Assembly: GCA_002497245.1 (NCBI GenBank)
Contig: DANB01000033.1
Location: 1,302-50,086 of the forward strand
Direction of reading: 5' to 3'
DNA length: 48,785 nt
Source of the DNA: Euryarchaeota archaeon UBA439
Lineage (GTDB): Archaea; Thermoplasmatota; Poseidoniia; Poseidoniales; Thalassarchaeaceae
The notes beneath the pieces were generated by a model. The model did no database searches and was not told where the DNA came from. It saw nothing but the letters and a program-made list of their open reading frames with translations. Positions 35,026 through 43,494 of this stretch are shown one piece after another. Numbering within the stretch: position 1 is the stretch's first letter; the number at the start of each line of letters is the position of its first letter. The position numbers and the translations under genes were made by a program.

Positions 35026-38000
35026 ATGCAAACCAAAATAAAAGATAAATCAAAAACGACTAAAAACCATCAAGAAAATGAAAATGGAATGGTAGTTGAA
35101 AGAAGATTTACTACGGCTGGAGAAGACCCTTTTGATTCGTTCTCTTGGATATCTATGGATGTCGAAATAAGAAATCCAGATGGCACTATGGCGGACTCTA
35201 TTGAAGGAGTACAATTTCCATCTGGGTTCGAAGGAGTACCGGGAAAAATTGCTGCTCAAAAATATCTGAGAAAAGCGGGGGTGCCTACCTATCTGCGCAA
35301 GGTGGCGGAAGATGGCATTCCCGTTTGGCTCCAGAGAAGTGAACCTGATCACGAGAAGCTACAAACTTTAGATCCTAAAGATAGATTTACTGGAGAAATT
35401 CATGGAAGAAATCTATTTCGAAGATTGGCGGGAACATGGACATATTGGGGCTATAAGTATGGATATTTTGCAGGTGAAGCGGATGCCAGAGCATATTTCG
35501 ATGAAATGTGCTATCTAATTGCCAGCCAGCGATCTGCCCCCAATAGCCCTCAATGGTTCAATACAGGTTTACATTGGGCATATGGCATTGAGGGGCCAGC
35601 GCAAGGGCACCATTATGTCGACCCGTCCACAGGAGTACTATGTTTATCTGAAAATGCATACGAACACCCACAGCCTCATGCTTGTTTCATTCAATCAGTT
35701 AGTGATTCATTAGTGGGCGGAACTAGTTCAATAATGGGACTATGGAACCGCGAGGCTTTGTTGTTTAAATTTGGTTCAGGTACTGGTTCTAATTTCTCTA
35801 ACATTAGAGGAGCCGGGGAGCCTTTGTCTGGCGGTGGAAGTTCTTCAGGTCTGCTGTCATTTTTGAAAATTGGAGACAGAGCGGCTGGTGCGATAAAGTC
35901 GGGAGGGACTACTCGTCGCGCTGCTAAGATGGTAACATTAGACTTGGACCATCCCGATATAGAAGAATATATTGATTGGAAATCTAGTGAAGAAGAAAAG
36001 GTTTCAGCATTAGTTATTGGTTCTAATATTTTGCAAAAACATGCTAACTCATTGATGGAATCTATTTGGCAACACGAAGATGAGGAGTCGAGGCTGGATC
36101 AGTCAGAAAATTTTGCTTTGAGAAAGTCCATAGTTAGAGCAATTAAAGATAATGTTCCTCAACCACATATTCAACGTATTTTAGATCTAGCAAAACAAGG
36201 ATGGAAAGGAGTTGATTTCGAATGCTTTGATACGGACTGGCAAGGAGAAGCGTACATGTCTGTTTCAGGACAGAATAGTAACAACTCTGTGAGGGTCCCA
36301 AACTCCTTTATGGATGCTGTAAAAAACGGAGAGGATTGGAATTTGGTTTGGAGGACTGAAAAAGACAAAGCGGCCGAAGAAAATCGTGAGCCAGAAGCTT
36401 GTAAAGTACTAGATGCTGGAGAACTTTGGGATAAAATTGCATATACGGCTTGGGCCTGTGCAGACCCTGGAGTGCAATTTGATACCACCATCAACGAGTG
36501 GCATACTTGTCCCGAAGGAGGGAGAATCAATGGATCTAATCCTTGTTCGGAATATATGTTCCTTGACGATACTGCTTGTAATCTAGCCAGTATAAATCTA
36601 CTTCATTATTATGACTTAGATAATCAAACTTTCCAAATTGAAGACTTCAAACACAGTGTAAGATTGTGGACTGCCACTCTTGAAATTAGTGTACTAATGG
36701 CTCAATTCCCGTCTGCAGAAATTGCACAGAAATCCTATGATTATAGAACACTGGGGCTCGGTTACTGTAACATAGGGTCTCTTCTAATGCATATGGGAAT
36801 TCCTTATGATGATGAAAGAGCATACGCAATTTGTGGAGCTCTTACTGCAATAATGTGCGGAGAGTCTTATGCTACAAGTGCAGAAATTGCATCTATATTG
36901 GGGCCTTATCCCGATTATGAAAGAAATGCAGAACATATGTTAAGAGTTATGAGAAATCATCGAAGAGCAGCATATGATGCTCCAGATGATGAATATGAGG
37001 GTTTGACTGTTTTGCCTCGAGGAATAAATGCTAAGAAATGTCCTGAAGATTTACTATTGGCAGCAAGAGATGCCTGGGACCGTGCGTTGAGAGAGGGGGA
37101 AGAACATGGGTACAGGAATGCCCAAACGACAGTTATTGCACCTACTGGAACAATCGGACTAGTAATGGGATGTGATACGACAGGAGTTGAGCCACAATTC
37201 TCCTTAGTACAATACAAAACACTAGCTGGAGGAGGTTCTCTAAGAATTATCAATAATGGTGTAACAATGGCTTTACGCAGACTAGGATACTCAGATAAAC
37301 AGACAAAGACAATTGAAGAATTTGTCATGGGTACAAAAAGTTTGAATGGATGTCCGCACTTATCTTATGATACGCTCAAATCCCTAGGATTTACATCAGC
37401 ACAGATTAAAAATATCGAGGAGAAATTGCCTGATGTATTCGATATCAGATCTGCTTTCTCACCCAGTATCCTAGGTGAAGAAATGTGTGTGGGAACATTG
37501 GGAATGACAGAAGAACAATATAATGATGATTTCTTTGATGTTTTAGGACACCTAGGGTTAGATTCTGCCCAAATTAATGCTGCAAATGACTACGTATTAG
37601 GAAGAGGGACTATTGAAGGTGCACCGGGATTGAAAGATGAACACTTACCTGTTTTCGATTGTGCTACGCCTGGCGGAAAATACGGTACTCGATCTATCGA
37701 TTGGCCGGCTCATGTACATATGATGGCTGCCGCTCAGCCTTTCATATCGGGTGCTATTTCGAAAACTATCAATATGCCTTCTAATTCGACTGTATCTGAA
37801 ATTAAAGATGCTTATGATTTAAGTTTCTCAACTATGATTAAAGCGTGTGCAGTATACAGAGATTGCTCTAAATTATCTCAACCATTAATGAATCAACTTG
37901 TGGATTCCAGTGCTATGGAAGAAGATGAAGATGAAGAAGTGATAATTGTGCAGAAAATGGTTGAGCAAGTTGTAGATTCTTTACCTGTACCTGAACCAAA

Positions 38001-38676
38001 GGCACAGCCTCTTGCAGAAGCTATGGTACACGATTACATTGCGACAAGAAGGTCTTTGCCAGATAGTTGTGAAGGAGGTCGTATGAAGGCACGTGTTGGC
38101 GGTCACACCGTATATCTAAATCACAGTGCGTATGAAGATGGAAGATTAGGAGAGATTATGTTGACTACTTCAAAGGAAGGGGCTGCATGGAGATCTATGC
38201 TAAACCAATTTGCAATTGCTGTGTCTTTAGGCCTTCAACATGGAGTTCCTTTAGAGGCATTTGTTAACTCATTTACTTTCCAAAAGTTTGAGCCAAGTGG
38301 AATGGTGATGGGAGGTAGCGGACGCGTGAAGATGTCTTCCAGTATTGTTGATTATATATTTAGAGAATTGGCCATAAAATATCTAGATAGGCATGACTTG
38401 TCTCATGTTTCACAAGAAGATCTGGATCCTTATTCAATAAGTAGGCCTGAAATTACGGATGACGGTATTGTAAGAACCAAAGGAGAAGTTCGAGAAGTAC
38501 AACAAACATTAGGAGCATTTGAAACTGTAGAAGATTCTGCAGCAAAAACAAGAAGGTTAGCTAGAGAGAATGGTTTCACAGGAGATATTTGTACCGATTG
38601 TGGAAGTAGTCAAATGGTTAGAAACGGAACTTGCTTGAAATGTAATGCATGTGGCTCCACTACTGGATGTTCTTGA
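35026..38676 (+). CDS. nrdJ: Adenosylcobalamin-dependent (class II) ribonucleotide reductase
   Basis: This enzyme reduces ribonucleotides to deoxyribonucleotides using adenosylcobalamin. The 1,216-residue product is of the long bacterial type. Marks are NSPQWFNTGLHWAYGIEG, PHACFIQSVSDSLVGGTSSI, the active-site NPCSEY (Asn505, Cys507, Glu509), and VIAPTGTIGLVMGCDTTGVE. A TSCPD domain follows (GGRMKARVGGHTVYLNHS, QFAIAVSLGLQHGVPLEA). The C-terminal CTDCGSSQMVRNGTCLKCNA supplies redox or zinc cysteines. AGGAG at 35012-35016 precedes the ATG by 9 bases. The adenosyltransferase at 26509 can supply the cofactor. There is no intein. The 3' end overlaps the convergent gene by 17 bases. Confidence 0.96.
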   Translation: MQTKIKDKSKTTKNHQENENGMVVERRFTTAGEDPFDSFSWISMDVEIRNPDGTMADSIEGVQFPSGFEGVPGKIAAQKYLRKAGVPTYLRKVAEDGIPVWLQRSEPDHEKLQTLDPKDRFTGEIHGRNLFRRLAGTWTYWGYKYGYFAGEADARAYFDEMCYLIASQRSAPNSPQWFNTGLHWAYGIEGPAQGHHYVDPSTGVLCLSENAYEHPQPHACFIQSVSDSLVGGTSSIMGLWNREALLFKFGSGTGSNFSNIRGAGEPLSGGGSSSGLLSFLKIGDRAAGAIKSGGTTRRAAKMVTLDLDHPDIEEYIDWKSSEEEKVSALVIGSNILQKHANSLMESIWQHEDEESRLDQSENFALRKSIVRAIKDNVPQPHIQRILDLAKQGWKGVDFECFDTDWQGEAYMSVSGQNSNNSVRVPNSFMDAVKNGEDWNLVWRTEKDKAAEENREPEACKVLDAGELWDKIAYTAWACADPGVQFDTTINEWHTCPEGGRINGSNPCSEYMFLDDTACNLASINLLHYYDLDNQTFQIEDFKHSVRLWTATLEISVLMAQFPSAEIAQKSYDYRTLGLGYCNIGSLLMHMGIPYDDERAYAICGALTAIMCGESYATSAEIASILGPYPDYERNAEHMLRVMRNHRRAAYDAPDDEYEGLTVLPRGINAKKCPEDLLLAARDAWDRALREGEEHGYRNAQTTVIAPTGTIGLVMGCDTTGVEPQFSLVQYKTLAGGGSLRIINNGVTMALRRLGYSDKQTKTIEEFVMGTKSLNGCPHLSYDTLKSLGFTSAQIKNIEEKLPDVFDIRSAFSPSILGEEMCVGTLGMTEEQYNDDFFDVLGHLGLDSAQINAANDYVLGRGTIEGAPGLKDEHLPVFDCATPGGKYGTRSIDWPAHVHMMAAAQPFISGAISKTINMPSNSTVSEIKDAYDLSFSTMIKACAVYRDCSKLSQPLMNQLVDSSAMEEDEDEEVIIVQKMVEQVVDSLPVPEPKAQPLAEAMVHDYIATRRSLPDSCEGGRMKARVGGHTVYLNHSAYEDGRLGEIMLTTSKEGAAWRSMLNQFAIAVSLGLQHGVPLEAFVNSFTFQKFEPSGMVMGGSGRVKMSSSIVDYIFRELAIKYLDRHDLSHVSQEDLDPYSISRPEITDDGIVRTKGEVREVQQTLGAFETVEDSAAKTRRLARENGFTGDICTDCGSSQMVRNGTCLKCNACGSTTGCS

Positions 38677-40006
38677 TTATCTCGCCTAATTCATTATTTC
38701 GTAAAGTAATACGTTTAACCAAATCTTTGTGTGAAGATTTGTCTAAATTGTATATCTTCATTGAAATATCAAAAAAGGATTTATGATTAATTTTAGCTAT
38801 TTCAATTAGCATTCCAGATAATTGGGACCTAGATGCTGAATTAGATCGTATCCACAATGTTGGTATTAAGTCGTCAGGATCCGTTGAATCTAAAGATAGA
38901 TAATGTCTCAATCCGGAGTCGATTAGTCTCTGAAGCATTCGATCATCTTGTTTATTAGAAATTTTCTTTGCGAATTGAATGAATACTGCCCTCTCTAAAC
39001 GTGCTAAATTACCTAAATAAGTTGTTGATAATACTCTGGTGTCTGAATCTTCATCTTCAATCAATTTTTCTAATAAGGATATACAAAAATCTCTATCCTC
39101 TGAATCTATTCTAGATAAATTAGAAGCTAGCCCTCGCCTTAAATTTACTTTTTCACTATTACAAATTTGGAATAAAATTTCTTTTGATACTTCGGGAGTA
39201 TGGGATAAAGTGTGAATTGTTGTCATAAGTAAAATTTCACAATTATTATGATTACAATCTATTATTAAATTTTGTACCCTCAAAGGAATATTTAGTAAAG
39301 AAGAGACATGTTTACTGATTGATAATTTTTCAAGCCAATGAGGCAAAACTGTATTTTTATGAGTTTGATGTAGTTGTAAAATATCTAAAATGGAATTAGC
39401 GGCTAATACACCACTAGGGTGTCCAATTTCTTCATAGAAGGGACTAGATTGTTTGCCATCCCATGCAATTTGATGGCGGCCAGTTAACTTCGTAGAAGGA
39501 AGTTCTCCTGGTTTTCTTGCAAAAATGATTGAGTTGAATAAATTAAAACCCTCGGATTCAACAATATTAGATCCTTTCAGACCTAATCCGATTAATGTGC
39601 TGACTGATAGATACCATCGATCTGTATCGGGTGACTCTTCGTCAAGTGCTGAATATAACCAATCTTTAATTTGAAGAATTAGAATTCGTTCAGAAATCTC
39701 TTCTATATTCTTAGATAGCCATTTTTCTCTTTCAGCGGCTGGATCGATATGCCGTTTGATATAACTGGGTTCAAAATCTTCGGTAATAAGTTCCAACCGA
39801 TACAAAAATCCAGCGGTATCTATAGATGATATTCCTAACGCTTGTTGGGTTAATAAAGCTAAATCATCTGGGTTTTGTGCGGGAAAATCTGGAATCTCTA
39901 AAGGTGGATTTGGTAATGGAAGATATTCAAAAGATAAGGAGATACATTCACACAATAACTCGTCACAATACTCTCGGAGGAGAGCTTTCGCCTCCCTCCT
40001 CGACAT
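38660..40006 (-). CDS. Hypothetical helical (HEAT-like) protein
   Basis: I do not recognise this 448-residue protein. It is almost wholly helical. From about residue 260 on, segments such as VNLRRGLASNLSRIDSEDRD and SDTRVLSTTYLGNLARLERA resemble HEAT repeats, suggesting a scaffold or binding function. There is no signal peptide or membrane segment. It lies directly downstream of tfb on the same strand (12 bases between stop and start), so the two may be co-transcribed, and it overlaps the end of nrdJ by 17 bases. Confidence 0.7.
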   Translation of the reverse strand: MSRREAKALLREYCDELLCECISLSFEYLPLPNPPLEIPDFPAQNPDDLALLTQQALGISSIDTAGFLYRLELITEDFEPSYIKRHIDPAAEREKWLSKNIEEISERILILQIKDWLYSALDEESPDTDRWYLSVSTLIGLGLKGSNIVESEGFNLFNSIIFARKPGELPSTKLTGRHQIAWDGKQSSPFYEEIGHPSGVLAANSILDILQLHQTHKNTVLPHWLEKLSISKHVSSLLNIPLRVQNLIIDCNHNNCEILLMTTIHTLSHTPEVSKEILFQICNSEKVNLRRGLASNLSRIDSEDRDFCISLLEKLIEDEDSDTRVLSTTYLGNLARLERAVFIQFAKKISNKQDDRMLQRLIDSGLRHYLSLDSTDPDDLIPTLWIRSNSASRSQLSGMLIEIAKINHKSFFDISMKIYNLDKSSHKDLVKRITLRNNELGEIIKNIQ

Positions 40007-40018
40007 CTTTTCACCAGA

Positions 40019-40945
40019 TTAAATCTCTAGTTCAATATTTAGATTTTGGATTAATTCCTTGTATCTATTCCTAATTGTTACTTCAGTAACTCCTGCCACT
40101 TCTGCAACTTCTCTCTGAGTTCTTCTTTTGCCACATAATACACTTGCAATATAGATTATAGATGCTGCAATTCCTGTCGGTCCACGGCCACTTGTAAGTT
40201 CTTTTTCTTGTGCTGCAGAAATTAATTCATATGCTTTAGATTGAACCTCTGCATCAAGATCTAGTCCTGAACAAAATCTTGGAATATAATCTTCCGGCTT
40301 AGTTGGAGGGATCTTCATTTTCAGTTCACGAACCATGAATCGATATGTACGACCAATTTCTTTTCTACCTGTACGGCTTGCTTCCCCAATCTCATCTAGA
40401 GTTCTAGGGTTCTGACATTGACGGCAAGCAGCATACAAAGAAGCTGCTGCGACGCCCTCAATAGAACGTCCTCGAATAAGTCTAGCTTCAACTGCTTTTT
40501 TGTAATTAACAGCCGCTGATTCTCTAATTGATTTGGGTAAATCCAGTCGGCTCGCCATTCTATCTAGTTCGGCAAGAGCCATTGCAAGATTTCTTTCTGT
40601 TGCATTACTAACACGAGATCTCTTCTGCCATTTTCTCATTCTATAAAACTGAGACCTATAACGGGAAGAAATAGATTTACCGGAATAATCTTTGTTTTGC
40701 CAATCTATATCTGTAGAGAGACCTTTGTCGTGCAGCATCACTGTCATTGGAGCACCTGTACGAGCTCTTTGATCACCCTGTTCAGGGCTGAAAACACGCC
40801 ATTCGGCGCCTTGATCAATTACTTTGTCTTCTAATACCAACCCACAGTCTTCACAAACGACCTCTCCACGAGTTTCGTCTCGATTTAAATTACGGCTTCC
40901 ACATTCATCACATTTTACGGTGTCTTCTACAAGATAATCTGCCAT
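40019..40945 (-). CDS. tfb: Transcription initiation factor IIB (TFB)
   Basis: TFB recruits RNA polymerase to the TBP-TATA complex. The N-terminal zinc ribbon has Cys12, Cys15, Cys31 and Cys34. The B-reader/linker region follows (EWRVFSPEQGDQRARTGAP), then two cyclin-like repeats (ERNLAMALAELDRMASRLDL ... EGVAAASLYAACRQ; and SKAYELISAAQEKELTSGRG ... IAASIIYIASVLCG). The second repeat ends in a recognition helix-turn-helix, TQREVAEVAGVTEVTIRNRY. Length (308) is typical. A perfect 14-bp palindrome lies 14 bases upstream of the start codon, at the predicted transcription start. Confidence 0.96.
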   Translation of the reverse strand: MADYLVEDTVKCDECGSRNLNRDETRGEVVCEDCGLVLEDKVIDQGAEWRVFSPEQGDQRARTGAPMTVMLHDKGLSTDIDWQNKDYSGKSISSRYRSQFYRMRKWQKRSRVSNATERNLAMALAELDRMASRLDLPKSIRESAAVNYKKAVEARLIRGRSIEGVAAASLYAACRQCQNPRTLDEIGEASRTGRKEIGRTYRFMVRELKMKIPPTKPEDYIPRFCSGLDLDAEVQSKAYELISAAQEKELTSGRGPTGIAASIIYIASVLCGKRRTQREVAEVAGVTEVTIRNRYKELIQNLNIELEI

Positions 40946-40958
40946 CCCATCACGTCCT

Positions 40959-40972
40959 CTTTCCTAGGAAAG
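40959..40972. promoter_or_regulatory. Perfect palindrome at the tfb 5' end
   Basis: CTTTCCTAGGAAAG equals its own reverse complement over 14 bases. It lies between the predicted TATA box (40996-41003) and the tfb start codon (40945), where a repressor site would block initiation or an RNA hairpin would form in the leader. Confidence 0.5.
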
Positions 40973-40995
40973 GTAAAATATCGCGAATGACGATG

Positions 40996-41003
40996 TTATT
41001 TAA
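40996..41003 (-). promoter_or_regulatory. TATA-like box of tfb
   Basis: The minus strand reads TTAAATAA. A start site about 25 bases downstream falls near 40972, the edge of the palindrome. Confidence 0.4.
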
Positions 41004-41065
41004 GGTTAACATATAGATTGGAAAAATTGAAATGTAGAAAAATTAAGAAAATATTGAGAATGGTG

Positions 41066-41072
41066 ATATATT
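41066..41072 (+). promoter_or_regulatory. TATA-like box of the aconitase-family gene
   Basis: ATATATT lies about 40 bases before the ATG at 41109. A start site near 41093 would give a short leader containing GGAAGGGGG. Confidence 0.4.
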
Positions 41073-41108
41073 ACCCGACCATGGCAAGACTGGAAGGGGG
41101 CCGTGTGG

Positions 41109-43103
41109 ATGAGCAAAAAACTATGGCCACCTTCTAAAATTTCTTTGAATCCGGATAAAAGAGTTTTATTTTTGACAAAGGATTTGGATTTAATTCGAAA
41201 ACAATTGTATGATGGATTAAATCTTAAAATGGAAGATTTGACAATTGACGATCTATTAGACGATATTAATACCGATGTAATGACTCCTGCATGGGTTTGT
41301 TTTGATTATGATCCTTCTAAAATTGCTGAAAATGCATATGCTGGTCTTTTACATGATGGTCGTCGAGTTTTTGATTCTCATGCTCTGAAAAACGGCAATT
41401 TTGAAGTTATTGTCTCAGGACATAGAAAAGGAACGGGGTCAAGTAGAGAAACTGCTCCTCAATGTGAAAAATGGTCTGGAATCAGGATTGTAATTGCGGC
41501 ATCATTCGCTCCAATACATGAGAGAAATAATATAAATTTGGGGCAATTGATGGGAGATCATGCTATGTTACAAAGATTACAGAATGGAGAAAGTATTGAT
41601 TTGGAGGAGTTTACAAATAACTATGATTCGGTGACTAAGCTAATATTAGAGAATGGAGGAATTTTTCCCTTTGCAAAGAAGCTTGCTGCGGAAGAGATTG
41701 TTTTGCCAGATGTTAATAAAATATCACGCCCAATGACAATGGCTGAAAAAATTATTTCTAGAAAATTAATCTCAAAAGATTCTACTAAAGGATTTGTCAA
41801 ACCAGGAGATGCAGTATTAGCATCTGTAGATGGGGGTTACTCTCATGAATTTACTACTGCACAAGTTCATGAGTTTCTAAAATCAGAATATGGGAATGAA
41901 TATAAAATCCCAAACCCTCCAAAATTTGCTGTATTTGAAGACCATTTATTGTATGCAACAGGTGTACCAAGATTTGGAAAATTCGAAGATAAAATTCAAA
42001 CTTTAAGAGATATGCAAAATGATTTTCAGAAACATACTGGAGTTAGAGATTATTCTGCTGTTGATGGAGTTTCTCCTGGCATATGTCACCAAGTTGCAAG
42101 AGAAGAATTTATTGATGTTGGAGATTTTATTCAAGCAACTGATAGTCACACCTGTATGGGTGGAGCAAGTAATGCATTGACCTATGGGGTTGGTTCGACC
42201 GAATATGCGAATTTGATCCACAATCAGTTTGCATTTGTAAAAGTTCCAGAAAGTATTAGATTTAATCTAGTAGGGAGTTTGCATTCTGGTTGTACTGCTA
42301 AAGATGTTATATTGCATATATTGTGGAAATATGCTGCAAAATCAGAAACTCTTGATAGGAGTATGGAATTTGGTGGACCTGGCCTCTCAAGTTTGTCAAT
42401 GGATGAAAGAGCCACCCTATGTAACATGGCAACTGAATGCAGTGCTAAAACTGGAATATGTGATCCAGATGATTTGACAGTAGAATGGTTGATGGAAAGA
42501 AGGAGTGAATTAACTAGAGAAGAAATTGTTGCGGCTTTTGTTACTGCAGATGAAGGAGCAATATACCATGGAGGAGTTCACACAATAGATCTTGATGAAA
42601 TTAAACCAATGGTAGCACATCCTGGAGATCCCGACAAGGGAATTCCATCTGATCCGACAAACGGCGCCTATATTGACGAGTTAGGTATTGTAAATATCGA
42701 TATAGCATATGCAGGTTCATGTACTGCAGGAAAAGATGATGATTTTGCATATTATGCTGAGGTAACAAAAGCTGCTTTAGATGCTGGATTGAAAATTGCA
42801 GATGGCGTGGATTGTTATATCCAGTTTGGATCAAAAACGGTCAAAGCATTATCCGAGAAAAATGGCTGGACAAAAATGTTTGAAGATGCGGGTGTGAAAT
42901 TAATTGATCCGGGTTGTGGTGCATGCATAGGGGCGGGCCCGGGAGTAAGCGATAGCAATGAGCAAGTTTCTATTTCAGCAATAAATCGGAATTTTCAGGG
43001 TAGGTCGGGTCCAGGGAAACTCTACTTAGCAAGTCCACTTACAGTTATGGCTAGTGCTTTTACTGGACGTATTACTGCTTGGAGGCCAGACCTTTTTTCT
43101 TAG
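41109..43103 (+). CDS. Aconitase/isopropylmalate-dehydratase family hydratase, swivel domain first
   Basis: The 664-residue protein has both parts of an aconitase-superfamily enzyme. The swivel (LeuD-like) domain is at the N-terminus: DSHALKNGNFEVIVSG, KGTGSSRETAPQCEKW and VIAASFAPIHERNNINLGQL. The LeuC-like catalytic domains follow: FEDHLLYATG, SPGICHQVAREEF, ATDSHTCMGGASNALTYGVG, and the 4Fe-4S cysteines in AYAGSCTAGKDDD and PGCGACIGAGPG. Classical aconitase A has the swivel last; AcnB has it before the catalytic domains but also a HEAT-like domain, absent here. Citrate-isocitrate isomerisation is plausible given icd nearby, but an isopropylmalate or homoaconitate role cannot be excluded. 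The ATG is 8 bases after GGGGG; a GTG at 41103 is an alternative. Confidence 0.9.
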   Translation: MSKKLWPPSKISLNPDKRVLFLTKDLDLIRKQLYDGLNLKMEDLTIDDLLDDINTDVMTPAWVCFDYDPSKIAENAYAGLLHDGRRVFDSHALKNGNFEVIVSGHRKGTGSSRETAPQCEKWSGIRIVIAASFAPIHERNNINLGQLMGDHAMLQRLQNGESIDLEEFTNNYDSVTKLILENGGIFPFAKKLAAEEIVLPDVNKISRPMTMAEKIISRKLISKDSTKGFVKPGDAVLASVDGGYSHEFTTAQVHEFLKSEYGNEYKIPNPPKFAVFEDHLLYATGVPRFGKFEDKIQTLRDMQNDFQKHTGVRDYSAVDGVSPGICHQVAREEFIDVGDFIQATDSHTCMGGASNALTYGVGSTEYANLIHNQFAFVKVPESIRFNLVGSLHSGCTAKDVILHILWKYAAKSETLDRSMEFGGPGLSSLSMDERATLCNMATECSAKTGICDPDDLTVEWLMERRSELTREEIVAAFVTADEGAIYHGGVHTIDLDEIKPMVAHPGDPDKGIPSDPTNGAYIDELGIVNIDIAYAGSCTAGKDDDFAYYAEVTKAALDAGLKIADGVDCYIQFGSKTVKALSEKNGWTKMFEDAGVKLIDPGCGACIGAGPGVSDSNEQVSISAINRNFQGRSGPGKLYLASPLTVMASAFTGRITAWRPDLFS

Positions 43104-43392
43104 AATTAATACTCCAAACTCCCCAGATTGCAGCAGCGAACCAAGCAATTTCTAAAATTAAAAATGCCCATTCATCAATAAAATAAGCGCGGATGGCTAA
43201 CAATCCCGAGCCTAAGGCCATCAATCCCAAGTAGGGAAGAGCCTTGCTGTGAAGAATATCTCTTGTTTCTAAGAAAAATGCTGTTAAAATTAATATCATA
43301 CCAATATAAGCAATTAATTCACCATGAATAAAACTGACAAACGCATCAATCATGACCTTTCTAAAAACATTGAAAATATAGTCTTTCTTCAT
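43072..43392 (-). CDS. Small integral membrane protein (CBU_0592-like)
   Basis: The 106-residue protein has three predicted membrane helices (ELIAYIGMILILTAFFL, LPYLGLMALGSGLLAIRAYF, FLILEIAWFAAAIWGVW). The pattern of a GxILILxAFxL first helix and a final aromatic WxxxAIWGV helix resembles the CBU_0592 family, of unknown function. It overlaps the 3' end of the aconitase-family gene by 32 bases. An internal ATG at 43353 is an alternative start. Confidence 0.65.
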   Translation of the reverse strand: MKKDYIFNVFRKVMIDAFVSFIHGELIAYIGMILILTAFFLETRDILHSKALPYLGLMALGSGLLAIRAYFIDEWAFLILEIAWFAAAIWGVWSINSKKKGLASKQ

Positions 43393-43494
43393 TTATACAA
43401 GCGTATATTTCAATAGCCTATCGAGTTCCCATGCACTCATCACAAGTTGGCCCCAGGTCATTAGGACATGGGAGGACCAAGTGGAGGGAATAAT

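Noticed and set aside
35026..38676. Intein in the ribonucleotide reductase
   Set aside because: Family motifs run continuously and no splicing-block or homing-endonuclease motif interrupts the frame; the length fits the long bacterial NrdJ type.
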